From: Adiantum capillus-veneris | Lineage: Eukaryota > Streptophyta > Polypodiopsida > Polypodiales > Pteridaceae | Direction of reading: 5' to 3' | Assembly: GCA_014529385.2 (NCBI GenBank) | Contig: CM043945.1 | Span: 155,378,741-155,442,740, forward strand | Length of the DNA stretch: 64,000 nt | Shown here: positions 20,226 to 31,957 of the stretch, one piece after another | Layout of the letters: every line of letters begins with the position of its first letter | Position numbering within the stretch: position 1 is the first letter of the stretch | Notes under the pieces: model-generated | Seen by the model: only the letters and a program-made list of their open reading frames with translations | The model's database searches: none | Told to the model about the DNA's origin: nothing | Made by a program: the position numbers and the translations under genes

Positions 20226-22967
20226 TAAAAAAAAACTTAACACCATTGGGGGAGACAATGAAGGGGAGAGAGAGCACGAGAACATCGTGTGGACAATCAC
20301 AAGAGACCTAGCCTTGAGCTAGCTCCGAGTTTACATCGCCATGTTTGATGAAGAGGAAGAGGTAACGAGAACTTTTAGTGCCGATCACATAGTACCGTTC
20401 TGAGAACTAATGAGATTTATAATTCTCGAACTCAAAACACTATCCCCAAAGAGAGTTCATGTCCACTTAGACCACACCCTAGCATGATATTTTAGATGGC
20501 AGGAGTGATGGGTTTCCTCCCCATGGGAACTAGGCTAGTCACAAATAAGTGCACTTGAATTAATGTATTTTTGAAACGCAAACAATCAAACCAAACTGTA
20601 AAGGAATGGCGAGTAGCGCCACTGTAAAGGAATGGCGAGCAATGCCACCCTGCATATGATGCCCCGCGCAAACACAACCACCGCCAAGCCAACCCGACAA
20701 CCTTGTGGTGGTGGTGGCAGCTAGTGGCGATAGCCAACGAGCATCCACAATGCCACGTCAGTTTGCCGGCGTCTCAAACAAGTAGCCACCTTCCCGCTGC
20801 CACCCATCTATAGAATTAATGTTGTTGCAGAGTAGGTGAACTCAAAGTGCCAACCAACTCTCTCAACACAGTCGTTGTCCTACCTCTCACTTTTTCTCCC
20901 CCTCTTCTATTGGGATTGACTGTGCCTACATAGAGCAGAGTCCCCATACACCACTAGAGAATTAGTGGTATGAAGAAGTAAAATGTTTATTATTTTGGTC
21001 ACATACCAAAAGAGAATGTTACTATTTTTACAAAAGTGATCGTGAAGATGGAAATATGGAGAGAGGACACCTTTCATATCCCTAGAATTATGTAAAAGTA
21101 GAACATCATGCTAGAAAATAGGAAAAGGATATTTTCAACTTGAATTTTGATTGGTTAGTCACCAAGGGAACCTCATAATCCATGAAAAAATGGAAGTATT
21201 AAGGGTACTACTATTTTCAAGGGAGCTGCCTCCTTCATCCTCTTAAATTCACTCTCGGATTGTGTGACCACAATTTTGTACACGTTCAATGAATACCACT
21301 AATGTTGTGTGGGACTTGGCTCATAGTGGGTATGGGAAAAGGTCCTTCTTTTCGTATAGCTTATGGATACTCACCCCTACTCCCTCCCACTTTAACATCC
21401 TACCCAACACGATTTTTTAAAGACGAACCTTGTTTAATTACTCTCTTTGATCCCTTAAAAGCACCCTAATTCCACATCTCTAATCTCCTAAAATCCCTTC
21501 ATCCAGTACCCTCTCATTCCTATAACTTTGAGTGCAGTGAACAACCATTCCAACAGGAAAAACTTAACGCCATCAGGGAGAAAAGCGCGAGTAGATAACT
21601 GCAAATGTTGCAAGGGGGAGAACCTCACCATTCAACAACCAATGCGAATACAAATACTCGCAAAGCATCGAATCTACAACAAGTCCTCATGTGGGTTAAA
21701 GTTATTACATCTTTTCCTATCTCTCTACGTCTCTCGCTATCTCACACTACTAATCACTCACTATTGACCAACTCTATTAAAAGTCACTAAGTAAAATTAT
21801 CCTGACCATTTTTTAATGATCTTGCTATGAATTTATGGACCATTAAGCTATTCTCTTTGCAGTTATACCTAACAGACGACACTCAAGCAATTTGCAACAA
21901 CATAGAGTACTACCAAACATCGCTCTTTTACTTATTTCCATTAACTGTATGAGGTATGAAATCAACCAATTTCATTGTCATCACTCACTTTACTTGCATT
22001 AAATGGAAATGCTATTGGTAGCATTAAGTCATGCAACCACTTATATCAGCTTAGGTGATTTGGAATGGTCAACAACAATTTATGCATACTTCACCATTCA
22101 AACTAATTTCTCTTTTTTATCAAACAAGTAATATGAATTTGTTGCCTTTTATGCCTTGCCTAGTCTATTGGTCACGTCCACATAGATTCACCAATCTAGG
22201 CAAACATTAGTTATCCCTGCAGGTTTGCCAATGAGGCAGCACGAGTGCATATTTGGCAATATAGGCAGCACACCAACAAACAATAGACTCACTACTTTAA
22301 ACAATTTCAGGTTTAGATTCGTCGATATAGGCAACATAAGTGCAGATTCAATGATTTAAGCAGCACACATGATTGGTGTCGATTCATCAATTTAGACAGC
22401 ACCGATTACAAAATCATGTTGTAGTGGCTGGCCACCACTACCCCTAGTATGATTTTTGTTATCCGGATATATATATATAACGAAAGTGATTTGCATTTGG
22501 ATTTGAATTTGGATTTGGATCTAGTTTATGATAACCGTCAACACTATGTATGGAATTGAACTTGAATTGACTATTGAAAGATGATTGTGACCAATGATAC
22601 CATGATCCATCAGGATATGATATATACTGCTTATTCTCGTGGTATGGACACTAGAATACGCAGTATGTGGATGACGGCAAGCATTAGAAAATTCATTTGT
22701 TTAAATTTAATAATTTTATTTTTTACACATGATTTTAACCCTTTTTTTACCAATACGATTTGCAGGTAACTTGCTTTCTAATGGAGAGGTATGTAATGGA
22801 AATTGATAATGATCTATTTGTTACAACTGACATGTGGAAAAAGCATAAGCGATCAATGGTCTATGCGAAAGGATTCATGAATATTACATTATTGAGCTAT
22901 GGTCACTAGCAAACAATCTATAATCATTTTGAGCATTCAAGAAATCTATAAATAGATAAATGCAAGA
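20226..22967. other. No gene recognised between the direct repeats
   Basis: Only short frames without motifs. Notable simple sequence: a (TA)n run near 22465-22483 and hexamer repeats of TTTGGA at 22495-22520. The segment 21545-21585 resembles 20230-20270 (AAAAACTTAAC.CCAT..GGGAGA). Confidence 0.5.
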
Positions 22968-23106
22968 GGAAAATGCTCACTCTTGCATGCGGGGAGATTG
23001 CACCCATTGCCTGTCTTTTTTCTCTCTCTTATCTCTTCTCTAGCCATGCCAATGTAGATTTCACTCAAGGAGGTGCACTTGCACGTTCCCTTCCCCTCTC
23101 CCTTTT

Positions 23107-23185
<79 letters not shown>

Positions 23186-23275
23186 TTGAGCTTGCAATGG
23201 ATTTTGTGTATACACGATCGTTCAGGTATGCAAGTCTGTAAATTTTATTGTCTGTCGCATGCTCTTAGTGTATTT
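22968..23275. repeat. Direct repeat, copy B, with a long (CT)n array
   Basis: The second copy of 19976-20225, in the same orientation. The CT array at 23108-23182 occupies the place of a short mixed pyrimidine segment in copy A, so it expanded after duplication. It lies directly upstream of the copia fragment. Confidence 0.75.
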
Positions 23276-23282
23276 TACAGGC

Positions 23283-24004
23283 TCTTCTCCCTCTCGGCTA
23301 TTGCAACAGGTGTAGGAGATGTATGCTTGTCATTACCTAATGGTGAATCATATATGCTTCATCATGTGCACTTTGTTCCTTGGCTGAGAAAATTTTGGAT
23401 CTCAATGAGACAGTTCGCAGATTGTGGGTGTCAAATACTCCTTATAGAGCAGTTTTTTCAGATGCATTACGGATCACTAGTGATTGCCAAGGGAGCCCAG
23501 AGTGGCTTGGTATATCCTATGCATGTATCTGAGGTACGAGACGACACAATCTCGCTTTTGTTATTGGCATGTGATGAGTGAGAGACGCGACATGTCTATT
23601 TCACTACTAGTGAGCTCCACCATGCTCACAAAATAGATCATGTATCTCTGTACAACATGCCAGTGGACTCTATACAGACGAAGGAAGAGCGACAATGCTC
23701 TAGTGAGACACAACAGGTGCCATTGGAGGCTGTGCAGACAAAGGTAGAGCGGGTGTTCTCTCTAGAGACATCGAGGGAGATGACAAACATGGAGTTCTTT
23801 GATATACTCATGCTAGAGGCTGATGAATTGCCAATTGACATGGTTCTATCTATGCATGAGAGGAACATAGCCATCCCATTGTCAACAATGACACATCCAT
23901 CAATGGTTGTTAGTCTTGATGATGTAATGCATGTAAATAGCTCTGAGGAGGCTAGTACAACCAGGTTTGCACAGATTTTGTCAGCGTTCGGGCGTCTCAT
24001 GTAG
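23283..24004 (+). pseudogene. Ty1/copia pre-integrase fragment with an unusual tail
   Basis: The frame up to 23581 reads GVGDVCLSLPNGESYMLHHV, then PWLRKFWISMRQFADCGC and YGSLVIAKGAQSGLVYPMH. This is the copia protease-to-integrase linker (gag-pre-integrase region: GDV, NG, L..V..VP.L..N.IS, GC, KGS.V). After TGA at 23579-23581 the same frame stays open to 24004 with an acidic, Met/Ser/Glu-rich tail (EERQCSSETQQVPLEAVQTK) that does not look like integrase. The HHCC and DDE parts are absent. It is a fragment with possible rearrangement at the tail. Confidence 0.65.
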
Positions 24005-24459
24005 AACTATTAGTGTCGAGCCCCAACCTAGCAGCTGCAATGGGAGCATTTGCAGCAACATATGCTAGTCGTATGATGAACGACACTAGCATGATGCATC
24101 GTGGAGCTATGCAGACCATATAGAGATGTATGCGGGCATGCAAGCTCTAGTGCAGATAGGCATGCTTTCTTATCACCAGAGATGATATGGTTGCATGTAG
24201 ATTGGGTGAGTGAGCCAGTGGATGTAGGTTGAGAGAGTTTCTCACCTAGTAGTTTAGCTAGTAGGATCCAGTTTTTGGCATGTTCTCCTTTAAGTGGGAG
24301 GTATTAATTGGAAGTAAAGGTAGCATGTGCCTTGCCCCAGGATAAACGTCCCAGTGTTCGCCGCCCACTAACTCACTAACCCACTCACTTATTCTTTATA
24401 CATAGAGAAATAAGGAGAGAGTGTTGCTTCTTGCCACTATGCTCCATTCCACTCTATGT

Positions 24460-24508
<49 letters not shown>

Positions 24509-24741
24509 TGTATTTGCGTATCCCTTCACATTGATCCACTTCATCAGACCTCGAATCAGATTTTACCCTACGTAATCCACACCTACAACACCTCAATCTA
24601 AGCTTCAAAAAAAGTTAGCCCTTTTTGGACTTTGTACAATCAGGATCCCCGATTCCCTCCTGACGCCAACACCACACACAAAATCCACCAAGCAAGATGA
24701 TGTAGATTGGCTAGCCTATCTATCCAAGACCCTGCATAGCT
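24005..24741. other. Unassigned, with (CT)n-(AC)n microsatellite
   Basis: A CT run at 24462-24492 passes into AC at 24493-24507. The stretch 24288-24302 (TTTAAGTGGGAGGTA) resembles a copia polypurine tract downstream of the fragment above, but no LTR pair was found. Confidence 0.5.
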
Positions 24742-25290
24742 CTATAAAAAAGAATCTGCATGCTGCTCAAGCCAAAGAAACGCCTCTACAATGAGCCTCT
24801 GACCTACAAAAAATATTTTGATGGCACACATGTATTTGTTTATCACCCCCTTCGACAGCATGGTCTCGATGAATCTTTGTTGCATTGTTGGACCATACAC
24901 TATCTTTAAGAGGATGTGACCCAACACCCACAAGGTGCAATGCTCAAGCAATAAAGTTGCGACTACAACCCATGTATCTCGTCTCAAACCATATTTCCCA
25001 TCTCCTTCGTTCCTAATCAGTTCTTTTTCAGGGGGGGAGTTCTGGCAGCCTAGTGACCAGCACATAGGAAGGCTAGGCAGTTAATAACCTAACATGTCAA
25101 TAATCCTTGCAACTTCCCTCCAAAAGGGATCCAGGGAGGCCCTTCCAAGTTTGGAGAGATAGGGAGACCCATTGTGAGAGAAATCTTTGAAGTATCTGAA
25201 ATTCTCCCCCCATTCCAAGGTTGAAGCTTCTTTGTTACACTTTTGTGCTAATTCCCATGTGTTAATCGACGAGTCAGACAGTGGAGTCAC
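24742..25290 (-). pseudogene. Unrecognised protein-like frame with one stop
   Basis: Two minus-strand frames, 25290-25081 and 25080-24742, are in phase and separated by a single TAA at 25081-25083. Together they give about 180 codons of ordinary amino-acid composition (WGENFRYFKDFSHNGSPYLS, LDPFWREVARIIDML, GLRRDTWVVVATLLLEH). I know no match. It may be a transposon or host-gene fragment. Confidence 0.35.
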
Positions 25291-25672
25291 TACTAGGTGA
25301 ATAGGAAGCTTGGTGATTGCCCAACACTCCCAATCGCTTGATGTTGACCTTGGTGTAACAGACGATAGAGACCCTTTTGGTGATGTGATTACAAGTCATG
25401 CAGTGGAGTCAATACTGGTGGGCGAATAGGAGGCTTGGTGACTGCCCAAATCTCCCTATTTCTTGGTGTTGACCATGGTGTTAAAGACATTACATGCGAC
25501 AGAGGGGTCAGCACCGAGCGAATAGGAGGCTTGTTGCCCAACGCTCCCTATCTCTTGGTGATGACCTTGTCAAATGGGCGTCGATCCAGTTAACATCCAC
25601 GGATATCACATTGTTTTGAGTCAGGGACCGAGCTTGTCGGTCCTATAGGTGCTTGGGTGATCGCCGATAAGA
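25283..25672 (+). repeat. Partial copy of a gypsy LTR segment with roughly 100-bp subrepeats
   Basis: It matches, inverted, 52900-53340 within the 3' LTR at the right end. Repeating blocks AATAGGAGGCTTGGTGACTGC and CTCCCTATCGCTTGGTGTTGAC recur three to four times. The match ends in GTCGGTCCTATAGGTGCTTG and GATCGCCGAT. Subrepeats of this kind are common in LTR U3 regions. Confidence 0.75.
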
Positions 25673-26738
25673 CGCGCTGTCGGGGGATAATTGTTCGCTA
25701 CGTGAGCCGGGCAGGCGCCGCAGCTTTGGCTGTGGGAGGTGTGAAAGAGAGAGAATAAGAGACACTGATACAACTGACTCTGGCAATCACTGTAATCATC
25801 AATTAATCGATTAATACATTTGAGTACAACTTAATCTTTAGCCAAGGCGGGCTGTTAACAGCACTGTCACTTGGATCATCTGCTATCTAGGAGTTTAAGC
25901 TCCCGCTTTACAGAATTAACCGGGCCATTAACGACACCGAGGCTTAACAATTATTTAATCAATCTCTATGACGGTGATGGTAATTATCTCTTGCCGCTTC
26001 ATCTGCTTCGAGTTCCCTTAGATTTCGCAAGCTTCAATTTTGTCAATTATTTCGCAACTTCCTGCTCCTTATGTTTTGCACTGGCTTAATCGCCGCTCAC
26101 AGCTTTTAACTTCTTCCTGCTCTTCAATTGCTAGCCGAAACTTTATCCCTTGCTTGGTTGCCTCGACCAGGCTCGTCCTGTGCTTCTTCTACTCTGACCG
26201 AGTTCTCCTTCTCAAGCTTACTTTTGCTTACCTTAAATTTCCCGCCTTAGTTGCTTCGGAAAAGATTCAATCTCCTTCCCTATTTTGCTTGCCCTTCTCC
26301 TTGCTATCCTCCTTGCTCGATGCCCTTCTCCATCTCCCTTTTCTTCTCAAGGGCCGAGAGAGAGATTACCCTTGCTTCCCGGACTCTTTATCTAGCTCGG
26401 CTTCGACTCCTTCTTGCCCCTTCTCTAGCTCCGAGAGAGGTAGGCTTTTTGTGCAAGCCCGATAGAGAGAGTGGCTTTAACCTTGTGTCGGAGGACGAGA
26501 AAGAGCGCGGGAGAGAGCCCTCAACTCCCCTTCTTCATGCCCTTCTCCTTGCTATGCTGGAGTTCTCTCTTCCTTCTCCTCCTCGCTTTCTTCGAGCTTC
26601 GCTTGCCGAGGACGAGAGTGAGAGAGATCGAGCTTCCTCTTCCCCTCTCGATGGTTCTTCCTTCTTTGTTATTTTTCCTTGCTTTGCTTGTTACCCTATA
26701 TTCCTCTCCCTAAGCAACTCGTTTCCTTAAAAAAACTT
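25673..26738. other. Pyrimidine-rich region, no gene supported
   Basis: From about 25990 to 26710 the plus strand is strongly C+T rich with CTTCTCC and CTTGC repeats. Overlapping open frames (to 159 codons) in two phases reflect this bias, with Ser/Leu/Pro-rich products lacking motifs. Confidence 0.5.
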
Positions 26739-26760
26739 TCACCGACGGCGCCGTCGGTGA
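26739..26760. repeat. 22-bp perfect palindrome
   Basis: TCACCGACGGC is followed directly by its exact reverse complement, centred on GGCGCC. It is preceded by an A-run (AAAAAAACTT) and followed by TGTGGCGCGG. No second copy was noticed in the window. Confidence 0.95.
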
Positions 26761-28936
26761 TGTGGCGCGGAATCAGACGCTATGATGTGGCAGCCCAATT
26801 TTTCCATCGCCACCAAACTGCACAGGAGCGGCACCAAATTGTGCGCCCTGGCTTGCCGGTGGGTTCCCGCTTCATGCACATGGGCGTCTGAGCTTTGTCA
26901 AGCCCAGCGCAAGCCCTCTTTCTTTCCTGCGCCATCTGCTCGCCTGCTCATGCCTTCTTTCTCTTTCTTTTTCCCCTTTTATTTCCCTTTTCACACTCAA
27001 TAAACCCCCCCCACCCCCCCATTAGCTCATTTATTTTGGCCCTTTTGGGCGGCCATTGCTATTGGGCGGCCATAGGTACATAGTGGAGGACACCACATTT
27101 GATATGCATATCATGCTTTTGTAAAGGCACCACAGTCGCACATGTTGGGCAAGGCATCACCAAGCTCAAAAACTTTCCCCAGAGTAGCTACCAACTAACA
27201 TTATCCATTAGGAAAGTTTTGAACTCATTTTTGGGCCTTTTAAGAGTGCCACATCATCAAAGCTGTACAAAAGAAAGCAACCCGGTAGACCCCTCTAAAT
27301 ATTTCTAAGAACCCCATGATATGACCTATCATTGGAAAGCTTTTAAAAAATGGATTCTAAAGAGATAAGGTCCGAAAAGTTTGGATGACTTCTATGAAAG
27401 TTATGCCATTTTTTTTTCAATCAACCAATTTTTGTTACCGTTACGGTAATCTAAAATCACCTTTCTCTAGATCTATATGAAGGCAATGTCCGATACATGC
27501 ATGCTATATATCAATCGATAGCATTTGAAGAGTAGATTCTATATATCCAACCTCCGACAAGTTTGGATCTCATTTACAAAAAATTTACCGATCCCCACTT
27601 TTTGAAAGCTATGCCACATCAACAATTCTCACAAGGCCCAAAAATGAGCTCAAAATTTTCCTAATGATCATGGGTTTTTGTTGCCCATTTCAGTGTTGCG
27701 GACTTTGCGATTGGCCATTAAGATGCAAGTATAAGTGATTGCATTTGACGTAAGGTCTTTCCATCACATTCAGTCAAAGAGTGTCAGACTAGCCAGGCAT
27801 TGCCAATTACGACTACCGCCGGCCAACATTGGGCAGTCATTGGTGTACATACCGGCCAGGCAATGTAGCAGGGATCAAATTTGGCGTACATATCAATTAA
27901 AGCACTGCTATCTCAAGCACTTATTTTGTTGTATTCAAAACCCTTGGTGCTGCTCAAAATTCCCAGATGGCACACCGTCCGAGCGGACCGGACTGCTACG
28001 GAATCGGTCCCCGGTGAATCTTTAACGGCCAATATCTTGGCGATCAGGACTCCGATCACTGATCAGAAAAGACTAGCGTGCTCCACGATGTGAGCACTTT
28101 AGGCCCATGCAATCAGTTCAATTCTGTGACCTCAGCTGTAGTTGTCCAATCCGGTACGGATTTACAATCGGCTTGAACTTTAAACTGCCATAACTTCTTC
28201 ACCGTAGCTCCAATCGACGAGCCGTAAAGATAGGCCGGTAGAGCACTTCAAGCACTGCAGTTTTAGATCATAATCTCCCATTTGTGCCCACTTCAAGAAT
28301 ACTCATTTTTGGCATCATTGAGGCATATGTTGGCCCTTTTAACCCGCATCTGGCATACCTTAATCATTAAGCTTGGCCTATTATCAAGCCCTGATCATTG
28401 CTCACTTAATGTGTAGGCTTCAAAGAATCTTAGCTTGCATTCCTCTGCTCTTTTTCTCTTCATGGCAGTGGAACTGCACGACATCCACCCCCTCTGAACC
28501 TGCACAGCCTCCGGTCTGTGCCAACAGCACTTCAATCTGCATCTGCTACAGGTACCTTAAACTCCTTACCATCATCAGACTCACGTAACTGCAAAACATA
28601 TGAAAAATAAAATAAGGCTTATACCCTATCATTAATGTTCTAGCTTAATCATTAGATAACTGTCCATCAAAAATCTGTGATTGTATCTGTTGTATCTTCA
28701 AAGCATTCAATCATGGATAACTTGTTTAGTGAACCCCGCCAGACTCAAGTGCTCCATTTAATGATGCACACGGCTTGACCATTAAGCTCTCTTTAAGGCA
28801 GATGCCAGCGCTATGTATTTTGTCCACGTTGGAAAATGCTGGCTCCTCCTGTAGCACTGCAACCAAGGCACTGGCTTCTCTCTCTCCCCCCTTCACAGCA
28901 GAAGAACGAGCAACCCCTTGCTTGCAAGAGAGAGGT
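26761..28936. other. Non-coding, no gene recognised
   Basis: A short C-run lies at 27005-27020. Bases 27100-28760 contain no frame with recognisable motifs. Phrases such as TTTGGATC.C.T..TA.AAAA and ATGCCATTTTT resemble decayed LTR sequence, but no partner copy was identified. Confidence 0.45.
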
Positions 28937-28942
28937 ACTCTC

Positions 28943-29039
<97 letters not shown>
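28937..29039. repeat. (CT)n microsatellite
   Basis: About 51 CT units with a single TAT interruption near the start; one of the longest arrays in the window. Confidence 0.95.
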
Positions 29040-29041
<2 letters not shown>

Positions 29042-29257
29042 GCTTCACACAGAGAATGAGGTTACAGAGAGATTGAAAGAGTTACAACATTCTGAATTTT
29101 AATATAAAACCAGCAAATTTAGGATAAATACACTGATTTTCATTGAAAACCAGTAAATTCAATAAAAAATCTTTTGATTTTCAGCACTTCCCCCTTTTAA
29201 ATCGCCGAATTTTATCAAAAATCAACGAGCAGTTTGTTAAACTTCACATGCAAACAT

Positions 29258-29413
29258 CACTCTACCAGTGGGGATCGATAACTGCAAATGAGGCCTTGGC
29301 CTCACTTTTATAATAATGGCCGGCCACACTAGCCATGTTCACACTACGTCTGCCCGGACACTGGACGCCGATCACGACGCATCTGGGCTAGATCCCCTCT
29401 CCTGTAGCGGGAC
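29258..29413 (-). repeat. Inverted partial copy of the chromovirus LTR
   Basis: The minus strand matches the first ~165 bases of the LTR at 42439 (GGGGATCTAGCCCAGATGC, GGCCGGCCATTATTATAAAA, TATCGA.CCCCACTGG). The rest of that LTR is not adjacent, so the copy is truncated. Its outer end abuts a GA array. Confidence 0.85.

Positions 29414-29415
<2 letters not shown>

Positions 29416-29495
<80 letters not shown>
29416..29495. repeat. (GA)n microsatellite
   Basis: About 40 GA units directly at the end of the truncated LTR copy. Confidence 0.95.
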
Positions 29496-29500
<5 letters not shown>

Positions 29501-29735
29501 AACGTCTATGTGAGGCTGAAGTCAGCCTATGAGACAAATCAAGTATGTATGTGTGTATGTCCTCTATCTATCGGAAAAGAAAAAATAGTTCAGACTGGTA
29601 CAAATTAAAAGAGAGAAGGATGTCTGGTGGGTGATGAGATCTATGGGGATGGGTGGAGCTCTAGTACTAGGGATATGTGCATGTCTATATGTTGAGGGTA
29701 GTACAACTATGCAAATGCATCAATCTAGCTATCTT

Positions 29736-30985
29736 TGTCCACGTGACACATTCAACCCTATGTGTCTGTGGACAAGCTACGGCATGATCAAGGTTCAGTT
29801 AGTCTAGATTAGAAGTGATCTGGCACTTTTGTGAGTCTATTCGTAGACCGTGCATGCCCAGTCACTTAGTGTAGATGCATATCCTCTGGTTGCACACAGC
29901 ATGATCATCAGTATTTCCACCACAATCCATTAGATTCCATCAGAGGAATTTTCCAGTGCATTTAGCCTATTTTACCTATTTTTGGTATTTTTCACTTATT
30001 AATGTAAGCGACTTTCCAACAAAAGTAGATAGAGCAATTTGGGTAAGAAAATATATAAACAAACCAAAGTTAGCACTAAATGGCAGAAGAGGCAACAGGA
30101 GCCAAGCTCAACAGGCAACTTCTCAGCAAGACCAAGCCTTGGTGGTTTCCCTCCAAGCAAAGATCCCATCTCTGGCGTTTTCCAACAAGCACCATTGCCT
30201 AGTGTTTTTAGCATCTGCACCATTGCCAGCAATCCTCAACATTGGCGTTTCTGTATCAGATCCCCCCGCAAGCAGATCACAGTACCAACATTTTTGCAAA
30301 GACCAACATACCTAGCGTTTTTGGTTATCATCAGCCTAGCGTTTTTGACAGAACTTCCCTAGCGTTTTTGGATCTCAGCACCTGCAGAATTTTAGCGATT
30401 TTCAGCAATAGAAGAGTAGCAGATTCCACCCATAAGGAGGTAGCAGATTCAACCCGGAAAGACCATCAGCTTTCAGCCTTGAAGAACCTCAGTTTTCAGC
30501 CCTAAACCTGCAGATTTTCAGCATCAAAGACCCACAGAAAACAGTCCCCAAATCAGCGTTTTTGAACTAGTCGCGGATTTCAGCCCGTAGCGTTTTTGGA
30601 CAGCAGTAGAAAGATTGCGGATTTCAGCCCTTAGGTCGACTTCGTCATCCCCGTCGTCATAGTCGACATAGCCTAGACTTGCATCATTCCCATGCATACA
30701 GTTTGTACCAGTTTGTGCAATCATAAGTAGACCACTCTCGCCGACGAGAGTGGGGCCTTCGGAGGAGGATTTTACAACATTTCTGGTGTCGTATCTCTCT
30801 TCTCTCTCTATCTCTCAGTCTCCTACACTTGCACGCACAGTGTACATTCACTTTGTTTGTGATCATAGCACTCCCTCATTAAGAACGAAAGGCTCTACCT
30901 TCCATAGGAACAAAAGGAACCTTGAGCACAGTTCGGAGTACTCATCTTGAGCAAAGCGCAAACATTCATTCCGCTGCACCTAACA
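29736..30985 (+). repeat. 5' LTR of the gag-protease element
   Basis: It starts TGTCCACGTGACAC and ends CCTAACA. It matches 31958-33186 best at both ends. ATATATAAAC near 30049 is a probable TATA box. Five exact GCGTTTTT motifs and two variants lie between 30170 and 30600. A 9-bp stem hairpin is at 30732-30753. Confidence 0.9.
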
Positions 30986-30998
30986 TTGGTATCAGAGC
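30986..30998 (+). promoter_or_regulatory. Primer-binding site TTGGTATCAGAGC
   Basis: Directly follows the LTR end and is complementary to the initiator Met tRNA 3' end used by many plant LTR elements. Confidence 0.9.
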
Positions 30999-31340
30999 TT
31001 TGACAGTGTTCTGTATCACTCAAGGAAAGAACCACATTTTTTTTTTTTGCTTGTTGAGGTCGCACGAACCCAAGTTCGCTTGGGCGTGTCCATTTCCTAA
31101 TCACATAATTGAAGAGTGAAAGGAATCCCAAGAAAGCAGGGCTTGTCCAACCTCCCCTTGTGTCTCTTTTCACTCATTGAGAGCGGACCGTGCACTTAGT
31201 GGCCGGCCAATCGACGTGAGGTGGGAAAAAGCAACCTTGGTGTGAGCGCAAGGCCGCCAAGGGGTGCGCCCGTGGAAAGGAGTAGAAGTCGGGTGAAGAG
31301 AAGATCCTTCTCAAACACAGATTGCAAGCGAAAGAAAACC

Positions 31341-31403
31341 TCAAGAACCTCAAAACCCTCAAGACCCTCAAGAACCTCAAGAACGTCAAGACCCTCAAGA
31401 ACC
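31341..31403 (+). repeat. 9-bp minisatellite, seven units
   Basis: Seven copies of TCAAGAACC-like units (variants TCAAAACCC, TCAAGACCC, TCAAGAACG) in the leader between primer site and gag. The unit length keeps frame, giving Ser-Arg-Thr/Pro repeats in one phase, but no translation is implied. Confidence 0.9.
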
Positions 31404-31554
31404 CAAGACCCTAGTGCATGGTCGTCACCCGAAGCGGAATAGATACTTCGCATACAGGTGATGAGCATGAGAGAGGCGACGAAGAATTTTCCCCACCAAG
31501 AGATTTTTCCGACCCCCCCGTTCGCCATCTACGCCATGAGTTGTACCAACGTCG

Positions 31555-31957
31555 ATGGAGGCGATGGTTAAGTCGATGATGGCCATGATGGCCAAACAAG
31601 AAGAGACTCGCATGAACATGATGGCCCAACAACAAGAAGCGAATCGACTTGCGTTGGCACAACAAGAAGCAAATCGCATTGCTTTAGAACGCGAGCGCGA
31701 TGAACGAAACGAAAGAAAAGTAGAAAGAAAGGCTGAGCGTGAAGCTCAAAGAGTGGCCTTGGAGATCGAGTGTGAGGCTCAAAGAGAAGTACGCACTCAA
31801 GAATTAGTTCGACAAGTGCTTGCCTCGAAGTTTGAACCAGCCAAAGATCATGGGAGTTCCTCAAGTGGCGCAAGCCACGATGCGGATTCCAACCATCTAG
31901 TCACAGAGAAGTTGACGTTCAGTAAGTATGATGGTAAGATGGATGCTACGGTTATTC
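31555..31957 (+). pseudogene. gag N-terminal part of the gag-protease element
   Basis: The frame starts MEAMVKSMMAMMAKQEETRM and has a long charged helical segment (ALERERDERNERKVERKAER), probably a coiled coil, then the capsid entry KLTFSKYDGKMDAT. It is cut at 31957 by the inserted solo LTR; the frame printed past that point is LTR sequence. Capsid continues at 33187. Confidence 0.8.

Noticed and set aside
25871-26730. Long overlapping ORFs in the pyrimidine-rich block
   Set aside because: Two phases are open at once because of C+T bias; products are Ser/Leu/Pro-rich without motifs.
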